Shown piece after piece: positions 23,129 through 34,269 of a DNA stretch of 64,000 nucleotides. The DNA is from Astragalus membranaceus (taxonomy: Eukaryota > Streptophyta > Magnoliopsida > Fabales > Fabaceae). The position numbers were made by a program, and so were the translations under genes. The stretch spans positions 16,155,192 to 16,219,191 of the forward strand of contig CM076854.1 in assembly GCA_039519185.1 (NCBI GenBank), read 5' to 3'. The notes under the pieces were generated by a model that worked only from the letters and a program-made list of their open reading frames with translations, did no database searches and was not told the DNA's origin. Numbering within the stretch: position 1 is the stretch's first letter; each line of letters opens with the position of its first letter.

Positions 23129-24812
23129 TGTAACATCCTAGATTTTTAACCAGTGATAAATCCAGAATATTACCTTTTAGATCTTTCAGAGTATACCTCC
23201 CAAATTTGGATTAACAAAATAACCTTAAAGACTCGCATTGATAGAATTTTCATAAATAAAAACTTGTTCAATACTTAAAAACATTACTGAGTTCAAAAGA
23301 CCTATCGGAGTCAACATACAACTTAAATCCAGTTTATGAATACATGAATACTTATATCCTAATACATAATTCTCATCAAATGAGACTTAGCACAAAAATA
23401 ATATGCTACACGTCTAACTTCAAGGTACTCATGAATTTGGATCCTTTCCTTGCTGTATCCTTCATTAACTTAACCTGTTTATCTGAAAAACAACAACAAT
23501 GAGGGGTGAGATTACATAATCTCAGTGAGTCCTTCGCGACTCCTAACCAATACTCTCCGTATATCTTTTATTATTTTACCTATGATGCATCCCCCTGCGC
23601 CATAGACGTACATAATATAAAAGCTACGACAATACATATAGAGAACCTGTGTTCTATAAATAAATAGAACCCTATAACTAAACCTCTTGGAATCGTCATT
23701 CCTTAACCTCCCGGGCCTTGAGACAGTTCATGACGCCGTCTCAAGTACATCATCCATTCATTAGTTCATTTATGGTGTACTTATATACGTACTAATTAGT
23801 TTTCTCACACGTTCGTTCGAAAAAAGTTTAATTCGACACAAAAACCGTTTATCCATCTCCTCCAAACTCAACACAATCAACAAATTAGTTCAAACAATAA
23901 CATCTATCATCATACGCCTTTTAAAAAAACGACTTTGCAATCAATTTGGAAACGTTCACTTGCCACATTCAAGCAACAGTCAACCATAGACATTAAACCT
24001 CAACAATCACAAGCATGTTAATCCTTTCAATGTTTAATTATAATTGTAGTTCTTCTCATTAGGTTTCCAACGCATCCAAGAACAATCAAATTAGAGTTCT
24101 GGATCAAAAGTTACGAGTCGAAAGGCTAACAGGAAGTATAATCGATTATCACAGCTTGATAATCGATTATGACAGCTTAAAAATGAATTTTTTGTGGAAT
24201 TGTCACTGATAATCGATTATGGTAGCTTCATAATCGATTATTACAGGTCAATAATCGATTATGAAGCTGTTTTCTGCATAAAAATCAGTTCCAAAAACAG
24301 TTTTAATCGTTCTAACACCCTCCCTTCACTCCAAACTCAATCCAATAAAATCTAACTCAACAACAACACAAACAACCAATCATATCAGTCAAACAATTTG
24401 GAGCTAGTTTACACCAAAATACATCAATAATTCGATTTAACGGTTTTTTCATCGGAATCGCGACACGATAACGTACACCAAACCGACAACAACACAATAT
24501 ACTGACTTCATCTCTTTTTATTTCTCTCTCTCTCCCTCTTTCATTTTCTTTCTTTTCTCTTCTTTCTTTCTTTTCTTCTCCTCTCTCGAACTCCCTCTCT
24601 TTTTATTTCTCTTATCTCTTTTCTTTTCTTTTTAAAAACAAATCAAAAATGAGAGTGTGGGGTAAAATGACCCTTTTTTCCCTTAATCTATTCTAAATTT
24701 CTAAACAACCCCACATCAATGAATATTTAACTTAACAATCAATTAATAAAATGATCAATCAAGCACCATAAAAATAATTAAATGGTTCAAGCATCAAAAT
24801 AAGGATGTTACA
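23129..24812 (-). mobile_element. Tekay-like solo LTR, 1684 bp, target duplication CCATA
   Basis: TGTAACATCC at 23129 and GGATGTTACA ending at 24812 form perfect 10-bp ends, flanked by CCATA at 23124-23128 and 24813-24817. Contains 'ggggtgagattacataatctcagtgag' type sequence (about 23503), the same landmark as in the Tekay LTR at about 50322, which sets the orientation as minus by comparison. Five ATAATCGATTAT palindromes lie at 24138-24262. CT-rich near 24520-24640. No coding. Confidence 0.88.
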
Positions 24813-24817
24813 CCATA

Positions 24818-25772
24818 CTATAGCACGGCTTTTGAAGGAGTGTTGGCATAAGTGGCCTTATAACAGCACTTATTAAAGGAAGCGCTTTTATAGACTAGCC
24901 TCTAATAGCACTAACTCACAAAGAAGCGCTGTCTTAGGTTGGTTTTTCTTTAAAAAAAATATTAGTTCTTAACTTTTATACCAGTTTTAACCATTGAAAT
25001 CAGCCAAAATATCATTTGAATTATTAGCTCTTAAATTTTATACCAGTTTTAACATGCAAATGTTTTATTTCAAAATATTAGTTCTTAACTTTTATACCAG
25101 TTTTAACATGCAAATGTTTTTAATAATAAATTGAAATAAAATTCATGCTAGAAAGCAAAACATTTTTTCAATTTACAATAAAAAATCAAATATATATGGC
25201 GATTATTGAAATTTTCCAATAAAATTCTTCATTCGTTTCACAAGACCAATAATTTTATCCAATTGTTGATGCATATTCTTAATCTAAAGAGCAAGCTTTT
25301 CCACCTAGAAGATGAGTTCAAAAGGTTTCTTCAAAATCGCATTAACTTAAAGAATGATGCTATTTGATGGATGAAAGAATGATGTCACGCGTGTTAAAAA
25401 GAAAAGTAAAAGGAATTTTTTTTTGGTGATTCAACTTTGAGAAAGCATTAACTATGTGTCACCTCCTATGTATGTAAAAGGGAAAAAGAAATAAATGGTT
25501 TTGATGATTTGATTTTTGAGAAAAAAAAATTATCTGTGATGGTGCAGCGGGTAGGTGAAATGCCCTTGTGCCCTAAACAGGTTATGTCTTACATATAGAG
25601 ATCTATGTCAACCACCTTGGTTTGGTAAAAATGAACATTTGAAAAAGATCTCCCCAAACCTCCTTTCTTGGCCTTTATGTAAGATCTGCCACATTTGAAA
25701 CAGAAACAACCAACTTAGTGCGAGAAAGATATTTCAGCTAAAAATTTGCCAACATCACCTTAAATTTGTAGC
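24818..25772. other. CACTA-1 interior
   Basis: Begins with subterminal motifs (aagcgcttttat, aagcgctgtc). Then three copies of 'ttagttcttaacttttataccagttttaac' type sequence (24962-25110, about 60-70 bp apart) and AT-rich sequence. No gene recognised. Confidence 0.5.
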
Positions 25773-26516
25773 CTATGTGTAGCGACCGAAAAATCCGAAG
25801 GAGGGATTCTTCGTCATTTTTGCAATGAAGCCGCCATCAATATTTATTAAGTAGGAAAACATTTAAAAAAACATTTATTTTTGGGTTCGGGGGTCGATTA
25901 TGCGTGGGGAAGGTATTAGCACCCCACAACATCCTTTCAAAAGAAAGGTTACCATTTAATTTAATGTGTAGAAAGAATGTTAATTTGAAGAAAATACTCT
26001 AATTTACCCTTTTTATTTATTTGTAAAATTGAGAGAGGAAGACTTAATAAAAATTTTAGTTTTTTGTGCTTGACAGGAGTGGGCCCCTGCTCCTACGTAT
26101 CTCCAGGTGCGATGGAGAAATCAAAGCTGCGTAGTTCTTGGGTAGAAAATGTTTGTGTATTTGGCGTTTTTTAATTACTAATTTTTGAAATTGGGAGAGG
26201 TATTCGTGACGACCAAACAAGTAAAACTCAGAGTGGTCATCACGCATAGCTCGTTTGAAAAATATAGTTGATATTGACGATCAAACAAGTTAAACTCAGA
26301 GTGACCATTAATAACCAACTACTTTTATGTTTGGGAAGAAGTTTGTTTGTCATTTTTAAAAAATAGGTTTGAAAGGGAATGTTTATTTGTAGAAGAGAAA
26401 TTTACAAAAAAGGAAAAGGGGTGTATATTTAAAAAAAAGGGTGTGAAGAGGAGCAGGAGGTTATATTTTAAAAACTGGGGGTGTAAATATCAAGCAGCCC
26501 AGTTCCTATACTGGGT

Positions 26517-27272
26517 TCAGCAGCCCACGATGCCTGGGCTTCTCAGGGAGGTCTCACGCAGCAAATGGAGGGGGTGCACGAAGTAGGTGCAAAAGCCACT
26601 ATAAAAGCCTAAAAAACGAAAACCTAATTTTCTAACCCTAATTTCTCTGCGTTCCTTCCACGGCGCTGTGTCCTCTTCCTCACCTACCCTTATCTCGCTT
26701 CTTTGCCTCCTCTCAGCCAGACTCGCCTTGCTCCCTCTCCTCCGTTCCCTCACCCAAGCTCTCACTGTCCCCTCACCCAAACTCCGCCTCCTAATCCCCT
26801 CTCCTCTGTTCCAACTCTCTCTCTCTCTCACCCCTAATTTCGTTTCCCCTTTCTCTCCACCACCGCAAACACTAAACCGAACCTCCCTGTTCTCCGCTTC
26901 ACCTTTCATGTGATCTCTCTCTTCGCTCGCCGTACTCAACAGAAACTTCGCGTTCTCAAGACGAATCGCGAGGTCACTAACTTGCTTCTTGAGAAACGAA
27001 ACCTCGAAAAGCCTATCATTACCCTCTCCGACGAGTCTATCAAAGCGATAATCCATTTCATTCATCTGAGTCTCTACAAAAGCGAAGAGAACGCCTTTCT
27101 CTAGCTCGGAGGTGATGTTTTTATCAGAAATTGGGGTTCGTACGTCCATGGCGGAACGGTCGAGCTCGGGTCGCAAAGCGTTTTGGGCGGTGAGCAAGGA
27201 TTCAATTTTGTTCTCTGTGCTGAGTAGTTTCTCTGAGAAGAACGGAGCTGAGGTTTTTTGGAATTTTGAATC
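26517..27272 (-). pseudogene. Captured coiled-coil-protein exon inside the Ogre-type LTR
   Basis: A continuous minus-strand frame, open from about 27272 to a stop at 26517. The first ~125 residues look like real protein: FFSEKLLSTENKIESLL, then ELEKGVLFAFVETQMNEMDY, then RLFEVSFLKKQVSDLAIRLE, heptad-like and mixed in composition. After HMKGEAENREV the frame turns into Arg/Glu/Gly-rich sequence opposite a pyrimidine-rich stretch and is probably not coding. There is no ATG before residue 26 of this stretch. The source protein is not recognised. It lies in sense with the LTR. It may be a host exon captured by the retroelement or an exon of an unseen insertion. Confidence 0.45.
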
Positions 27273-28495
27273 GGGACAGAGGGGTCATCTATGGACAAGG
27301 TCGGTGGAGAGGGCTTTTTTTGGGGCCAGTGGATTGAGATTGGTTGTGCAGTGTCCCTTTCTTTTTGGCCATGTTCGATTGGGTGATTGAGTGAGACGGC
27401 GGAGGTGGGAAGTGAAGATGAGAGCGGAACCGCGGCGGCGCGATGGTGGCGAGGGGCGTTCTGGTGAGGTAAGTCCGATTCTTTCTCTCATTTTTACCCT
27501 TTTTTCGTTTTCCCTGAGACCACTTCCTATCTCCATCCATTTTTGATTTCTCATACACTATATGTACTATCATTTTTATAAAAAAATACAAACAGAGACA
27601 TGAAAAAAAACATTTTGCTTATAAGAAGAGTTGTATTATTCCACTAGCCATTTTGATCAAACAGATGCACAAGACATTGATTAGCTACTCGATAAGCATA
27701 CGCATCAAAACAATAGTCATTACATTTTGCTAAAAAAACTAACAGAATGTACACAAAAAGAAGTGGTTATAACAGGAAGCAGTTATTATATTTCAAAGAA
27801 AATTGTAATAGCCCAGTCTCATACCTAAGAGAGAATTAAAGCACGCTATTTTAAATGAATAGATGAAGATGAGAATCAACCTTTCTCTCTACTATTTTAA
27901 ACTCTTTCTTTCGAAACTCCAAATCTGCTTCTCAATTATTCTTCACTGAACTCTAAAATTTTTATGGTAATATCAGTCATGTGTGTGTATTACAGTGCGT
28001 GAGTATTTTATGTGCATCCCTCAGTCACTGTCTCTGTTTGAGTATTTTTCCCTATATTTTGGTGTCAATTTTTCGTTGGTCTCTGCTCTTTTCCGTGTAT
28101 TTCCTTCATTGTCTGATACTGTGTTATTGCTTGGTTTTTATAGGTGGATGAGGTGCTGAGGCCAGTCAGCAATTAGGGCAAGAATGGCACCCAAAGGACA
28201 GCATCTTTGAGGGGGATAAAAAGGACAACAGCTGGAGCAATTTTAGGGTGCCAAGGACAGTCAAGGGAAGGACAAGGGCAAGAAAAATGGGATCAAAAGG
28301 ACAGCTCTAGGGCAAGCAGCCAGCTTGCTGTGCCCTTCTCTTCTTTTTTGATTTTGTATTTTTTCGATTTTTGGTGTTTTTTGTATTATTTTATACTATT
28401 TTGCTATTTGTTTTTTTTGGCTCATATTTGTAAAGAAAGATTATGCTATATGATAAGAAAAAAACTTTTACTATTAGGTCCCTTTATCTATTTAT

Positions 28496-29636
28496 GGCTA
28501 AATTGCTGTTTTGGCCATTTATCTTTGGGGTTGCTGTCACTTTGGCCCTTTATCTTTTTTTTTCTCGTTTTAGCCCCTTATGTTTTTTTTGTGTGTCATT
28601 TTGGTCCCTGCCGTTAGTTTTTTCTAACGGACGCCACGCTGGCAGTTAACTGCTGACGTGGCGTCCTAATTGTCAAATCTAACGTGTCTTCATTAAATGA
28701 CATGACCAATGAGGGACCAAATTGAAACAAATTAAAAACATAGGGGACCAAATTGACACAAACACAAAACATAATCAATCAATATTCATCTTCTTCCTCC
28801 ATCTTCATCTCTTCTTTTCCAGCGAGCCACCACCACCAGAAGCGGCGGAGATGACCTCCGACACGGTGGTCGCCAGTGGAAGGTACTCCAATGACAAAAA
28901 AAAATTAGGGCTTTTTGAGAGGATGACGCGACGATTCTGAATATCAAACTCGTTTTTGATTGAAGGTCCATGGAAACACAGATCTGTCAAAAACGAAAAG
29001 GAACGAATTGCAACAAAGGAACGAAGGAACGAAAATGAACGAATTGGTGGAGAGATTGCAACAAAGGAACGAAAACGAAAATGAGCGAATTGCAACAAAG
29101 GAACGAAAACGAAAAGGAACGAATTGCAACACAAATCTGAAACTTATTCTTCCAGATCTGTTTCTTTGGTGGAGAGATGCGCAGAGAGAAGGAGAGGAAA
29201 AGAAGGAAAAATGTGAGAGGGAGAGTGAGAGAGATGCGACGGTGATGGTGAGATGGTGGTCGTTTGGGGTTTTGGGGGTGGTCGTCGTTTGGTAGGAGGG
29301 TGGTGACGGTGGTGATGTGGGGGGTTACGGTGGTGCTAGTGAAGAAGAAGAAAGATCTGTTTTTTTTTTTTTTGATGTTTTTAAGTTTTTGTGTCAGTTT
29401 GGACCCCTATGTTTTTAATTTGTTTCAATTTGGTCCCTCAAAGACACGTCAGATTGGACAATTTGGATGCCACGTCAGCAATTAACTGCCAGTGTGGCGT
29501 CCGTTAGAAAAATCTAACGGCAGGGGCAAAAATGACACACAAAAAAAACATGAGGGTCTAAAACGAGAAAATAAAAAGATAAAGGGCCAAAGTGACAGCA
29601 ACCCGAAAGATAAAGGCCCAAAACAGCAATTTAGCC
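28496..29636. mobile_element. Long-TIR foldback element, 1141 bp, target duplication TTTAT
   Basis: The ends GGCTAAATTGCTGTTTTGG (28496) and its inverse (29636) begin terminal inverted repeats of about 200 bp or more with roughly 90% identity by eye, including 'ctaacggacgccac' and 'gctgacgtggc' blocks. TTTAT flanks both sides (28491-28495, 29637-29641). The centre has several ~20-bp 'aaaggaacgaaaacgaaa' repeats and no transposase. Long TIRs suggest a Mutator- or foldback-type MITE, but a 5-bp duplication is not typical of MULEs (9 bp), so the superfamily is left open. Confidence 0.75.
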
Positions 29637-29821
29637 TTTATTTATTTTTGCACCAATAACAATCGCTACACAATAAAATAAAACGAGCGTCGAAACAATC
29701 GTCGCACGAGAACGCTAAAGTCACACGCGCTTAAAACAATACGTGACGCCACGAGAATACGAACTTTTTTGGATTTTAATTGATCGGACAAAATTAGGGT
29801 ACGACACTATGGAAAACTCTC

Positions 29822-30235
29822 TGCAAGTAAGAGTTATGTCCATGGTCTTCAAACTAGTCAAGTCTTAAACGTGCAAACTCTAGACTTTTCTAAAGGAAGT
29901 GCAAGTCTCTCTGTGTTGGAAGGCTAAGAAGAACAATATTTTGTTGTTCAAATGCTATCATGTCATGGATTCATGACTGAGGGGGAAAAAGGCATCAAGA
30001 ACACACTAGAAAACAAAAGTCATCAAACATGAAACTATCACAACTAGTCAACTAGATCATAATTTTGAGACACGCTAAAAATTGAGTGTACCTGACCATC
30101 AAGAGGAGTATCGGTTGCTAGTTTTGTTGCAAAACGCCTTTGTGTAAGAACAAGCCAAGTTTGAAAATGGGTACAGAGCTGGGTATACAATAGAAATAAA
30201 TTTAAATGACAAACCTTTAGGAATTTTGGTCGGAA
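29822..30235. other. CACTA-1 interior with a possible exon end
   Basis: On plus, about 29828-29930 reads as a short peptide ending SKGSASLSVLEG then stop (29927-29929), with balanced composition that might be a captured last exon. Source unknown. The rest is AT-rich. Confidence 0.3.
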
Positions 30236-30805
30236 GGAGCTATGCAGGTGTAACTATTCCAAAGTTGGTTTACCACCAAACAGAATAAGGTTTTTTAGAT
30301 CTTGGTTCTTAAATTCTTGAATCAAATACAATGAACTGATGGTTCAAGGCTTAGCCTTCAGTACATCAGAGTCATGCTTATCGAAGCAAATAGCAGTGGC
30401 AGGCATTCCACACCAACCAAATTGACACAAAGCAACTAGACCTGGTAGGAGTTAGGGGAGATAAATGAAAATCATTAATGGGTCATGCCATGGTTGAATA
30501 TAGACTGCAGAAGTGTTGAAGGAGCTATGCAGGTGTAACTATTCCAAAGTTGGTTTACCACCAAACAGAATAAGGTTTTTTAGATCTTGGTTCTTAAATT
30601 CTTGAATCAAATACAATGAACTGATGGTTCAAGGCTTAGCCTTCAGTACATCAGAGTCATGCTTATCGAAGCAAATAGCAGTGGCAGGCATTCCACACCA
30701 ACCAAATTGACACAAAGCAACTAGACCTGGTAGGAGTTAGGGGAGATAAATGAAAATCATTAATGGGTCATGCCATGGTTGAATATAGACTGCAGAAGTG
30801 TTGAA
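30236..30805. repeat. Exact 285-bp tandem duplication
   Basis: Copies 30236-30520 and 30521-30805, both starting 'ggagctatgcaggtg' and ending 'agaagtgttgaa'. I find no difference between them by eye, so it is very recent or an assembly artefact. The second copy abuts the TRIM remnant. Confidence 0.9.
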
Positions 30806-31084
30806 GCACTTATAAGGTGAGGGATGCCTCCCACTTATAAACTCATTTTCAAGCCATATCACATTCGGTGTGGGACTCTTAACACACCCCCCTCACGCTC
30901 AGGACTAGACAACTGGAGCGTGACCCGATAGTGGGTGGCCCAGCGGATCTTGGATTGGCTCTGATACCATCTTAAAATGTGGTTAAGGCCTAACTCAACC
31001 CCACAAAACCGGCTTGTAAGGTGAGGGATGCCTCCCACTTATAAACTCATTTTCAAGCCATATCACGATGTGGGACTCTTAACA
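30806..31084 (-). mobile_element. TRIM (miniature LTR retrotransposon), left LTR truncated
   Basis: Two direct copies of 'ggtgagggatgcctcccact'...'gggactcttaaca' end at 30884 and 31084. On the minus strand the LTR starts TGTTAAGAGTCCCACA. The primer site TGGTATCAGAGC (plus 30958-30969) lies beside the right LTR (30970-31084), and a purine tract (GAGCGTGAGGGGGGTG) lies beside the left LTR. The internal domain is about 73 bp with no coding. The left LTR lacks its distal third, cut at the 285-bp repeat boundary. Confidence 0.85.
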
Positions 31085-31279
31085 TGGTCAACCTAGTAAA
31101 TAACCAAACAAATATAAATTCAATCACACATTACTCTATCAAAGTAATTGAGTAATGGGTCATCCTATCTATCCTTTCAATTTAATTTCAGGGATCTATA
31201 CTAGGGGGCCTTTGCTTACTTAGCTTACTATATAATACATTATGATCTGAAGAGGTATATATAGCAATGAAAACATATG
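31085..31279. other. Noncoding spacer
   Basis: AT-rich, no feature recognised between the TRIM and the LINE-like retroposon. Confidence 0.6.
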
Positions 31280-31293
31280 TAGAACTCAGAATT

Positions 31294-32485
31294 TTTTTTT
31301 TAAGCAATAGGCAGGAGGTCCGAATTTATTAAAAAATAAAAACAATACAAAAAGCACAAGGGGGGACTAAGCCAAAACCCTTGGAAATAAGGACAATAAA
31401 GAGAGTCTAACAAAGACCTTTAAACTAAACAACCTTAGACCACAATCGAGTCACCACACTCCAGACCACCGGCGGCGGGACCCCAGCCATCATCGCGAAG
31501 TCGTGCCACCGGCCAACACCGAGACAGCACCTGGCTTGATCGAGGAAGTCGAGCCACCAAACACCACCGCGGTATTGCGCCCCCAGCCAACACCGAGGCA
31601 CAATCAAGCAGAACCGCGAGCGACAGGGAAAGGGCCCACACCGAAATGGGGGGAGGCGAGACTGCGGGTCCAGATTTCGTGACGACAGCCACCAATGCCA
31701 AACCAGAAACAGTCAGCATCTACGAACCAACGCAACAGTCCCAAACCAGAAACAGTCAGCATCAATGCAATCCGAACAGCAACGCAACCGAACCCAAACC
31801 AGAAACCCACGATCCGAACCCGAACGCAATCCAGAGCTGCAACCAGCGCTGGATCCGAACCAGACGGACGCAGGGAGGAGGCTCAGGCGGTGGCGGGACA
31901 GGAGCAACCACCGCAGGGGGAGAGACCCACAGCACCCAATAGATCCGACTCCGAACAACAGATCCGAACCAGAGCGCACCGAAGCTAGCATCAACACCAG
32001 CCACAGCGTACGGAACCACCCAACCCACGACCTTCGCAGGGGCGACCACCACACGCGGAGCAAACGCCGGGGAGAACGCACCGAATCTTACAGCGACTGC
32101 AATCGGAACTGACAGATTCGGATCCACCTTCGCAGGGGCGACGACTGCCGTCTCCGGAAAAAGCCACTCGTCTCGAAACCAAGGGTCTTCAACGGTTAGC
32201 CGCCCAGTCAGCTGGAGCAGATCGGCCGGTGCAGGCACGGCGGCCGCCACGGCGTAGGACAACCCATCTCTAGGGTTCGCAGCCTCTCTCTCTCGAGAGA
32301 GGATCTGTATCATTCTCCCTCGTTCTCAATCGAGTTTGTCAATGGAAAGAACACTCGATAACTGCTTCTAAATCTGAACTGAAGAAGAAATCATGAACCA
32401 CGCCAATGATACCGTACGTACTTCAGTTTTTCCATTTATCCCTTTGTTATATTGACAAATGGGACAAGGAGCTGGGCCATTTTTC
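31294..32485 (-). mobile_element. LINE-like retroposon, 1.2 kb, perfect 14-bp target duplication
   Basis: Direct repeats TAGAACTCAGAATT at 31280-31293 and 32486-32499. A poly-T run at the left (poly-A tail on minus) follows the left repeat. The adjacent 3' UTR carries an AATAAA-like signal (minus, near 31330). The 5' two thirds are GC-rich and open on minus from MIQILSREREAANPRDG (about 32313), resembling the start of a LINE ORF1, but no endonuclease or RT is present. Probably an internally deleted, non-autonomous LINE derivative; a processed transcript of a GC-rich gene is the alternative. Confidence 0.75.
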
Positions 32486-32499
32486 TAGAACTCAGAATT

Positions 32500-33496
32500 A
32501 AAATCCATGGAAGTTTAGAATTCAGAATTCATAATTCTGATTGATAAGTAGATCTTTTAGCGCCACAGAGGAATCATATAAGCTCGTTAGTTCTGCAAGA
32601 ACAAAATAGCATATTTTCTCAAATTCAGAAAATGATACATAAACTTCACGAAAAAAACACAAGATAAAGAAATTCTTTCGAAATCCAAATCATATATAAA
32701 TTGAAAAGTCCTATCTAAATTCAAAAATTCTAGATTTCAGATTTGAATTACAATACATCTAAAATGAAAATCAAATAAGAAAACCATATCAAATAAGATA
32801 AGATTCATACTTAAATGGAGTAAAATTCAGAAGAAAATGACCTGATTTAATATAAGATATGCACCTCGTTGTCACTCTCCTGTTGCCGATTCTAATGCCA
32901 GTCTCTTATTTCCGCTCCCGTTGTCGCTTCCCTTTTGCCGATCCCATTGTCGGTGTCTCATTGCCGCTCCCTGTTGCCTCTCTCGTTGCCTCTCTCATTA
33001 TTGGTCTCTCGTTGCCGCTCCCGTTGCCACTTGTTTATATTACTTATTCTAGATCATTTGATAGTAAATTTTAGATCATTTGATACTAATTAATCATTTT
33101 AATTAAATTATGAAATTATCAAAAAAATTATTTTAGAATTTTTAATAGTGATTATGAAGAAAGAGAGAGAAAAGAAAAGGAGGGAATGAAAGAGAGAAGA
33201 ATCAATGAAAGAGATAGAGGAGAAAAAGAGAGAATATGAAGTATTACTTTATGTCATATCAAATTTTACTTTTTACCTTTTTAGGCAAAAGTAGTAATAG
33301 TTTTTGTCTTTATGTGAGTAAATTACTAAATTACCCTAAATTTTAGAAATGTGGCAAGCTCATGGGATGTCTATTAAAGTAATTTTGTCGACATATGTTT
33401 TGATTACAGAGAAGAAGACAGAGATATTGATATATAAATATAAATATATATTTAACATTTTCTTTAATTTTGACAACAAAATATTGGGTTAACAAT
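32500..33496. other. AT-rich CACTA-1 interior with a degenerate CT-rich repeat
   Basis: About 32865-33045 has degenerate repeats of 'gttgccgctccc' / 'attgtcggtctc'. 33150-33240 is purine-rich. No gene recognised. Confidence 0.5.
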
Positions 33497-33506
33497 CATA
33501 TTGGTC

Positions 33507-33625
33507 ACCAGCAAGGGTTGGTCTAAGTGGTAACTGGACTTGGATCCCACCCCAAGGTCTCAGGTTCGAATCTTGGGTGTGGCAAAAACTCTGTTGGGAG
33601 GGGAGAACCACATGAGCCGGCAAAG
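33507..33625 (+). mobile_element. tRNA-derived SINE, 119 bp, 10-bp target duplication
   Basis: A box 'tggtctaagtgg' (about 33519) and B box 'ggttcgaatctt' (about 33562), flanked by CATATTGGTC at 33497-33506 and 33626-33635. The head differs from the SINE at 10730, so this is a second family. Confidence 0.85.
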
Positions 33626-33725
33626 CATATTGGTCTCTGAATTGTAACCCAAAAAAATACTGGTCTCTGAATGTATGAAACACTGTCGTTATAATCTTTG
33701 AATGTATTAAAATGGAAAACATGTT

Positions 33726-34099
33726 TGTTCTGTACCTTGCAGTATTGGGTTGACTGCAGTTGGTAGGTCTCTTGCTGCCTGGCCGGAGGTTAGTGTGAGC
33801 CTGGGGGGTACCTGCGAAGCCACTCCGACGCTCAAGTCAGTATTGAGAACAAATGAGTGATTTAGCTAGGAATGAGAGTGTGTACCTTATGGTGGCAATG
33901 GGAGCCGGTATTTATAGGAAATCGAGCCCGTTTGTGGATCGTCGGATCAGTAGAATTGATCTTAACCATTCGAGTGTGATGGCCTTAATTGAGCTTGTAT
34001 GTTGTGGATATGGGCCGAAATGGTTGGGCCAATCCATATCCAATTGCTAAATGGACCTCCTGGTATTGCCAAATGGACCCCCTGGTCCAGTCCAAAACT
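33726..34099 (-). repeat. 3' LTR of the TR-GAG element
   Basis: Starts 'tgttctgtaccttgcag' and ends 'ccagtccaaaact'. About 12 differences from the 38026-38400 copy by eye, so insertion is not brand new. Confidence 0.9.
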
Positions 34100-34269
34100 G
34101 TTGCCCCCCAAGCCGAGATTATTCCGAAGGATAGTCTTGGCTTGAAGAATTTTTGTTGATCTACCCGAAGCGTTACTTCATCTGTCTTGTCGGGTCGTAT
34201 AAGATCTCTTCACCGCGACTGTGACTCACACCTCCCTTGGTGTAATCCTTGTACCAGGCACCGAGCTGG

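Larger units (their letters stand above)
25778..29816 (-). mobile_element. Ogre-type solo LTR (minus), target duplication CTATG, with nested TIR element
   Basis: Read on the minus strand it starts TGTCGTACCCTAATTTTG (29816) and ends in GGATTTTTCGGTCGCTACA (25778). CTATG flanks it at 25773-25777 and 29817-29821. The 3' part keeps the Ogre-type marks: 'taggagcaggggcc' and 'gggttcgggggtcgat' with 'ggtattagcacccca' (25880-25935 on plus). Minus the nested element (28496-29636) it is about 2.9 kb. U3 differs from both other Ogre-type LTRs and holds a coiled-coil-coding segment (26517-27272). Confidence 0.85.

Noticed and set aside
30806..31084. Cassandra-type TRIM
   Set aside because: No 5S rRNA-like promoter sequence in the LTR.
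31425..32313. Six overlapping GC-rich frames on both strands
   Set aside because: Stop codons are rare because of composition. Only the minus frame opening near 32313 is even tentatively LINE-like, and no domain is recognised.
33515..33580. tRNA gene
   Set aside because: Same reasoning: box A and B inside a 119-bp SINE with its own target duplication.
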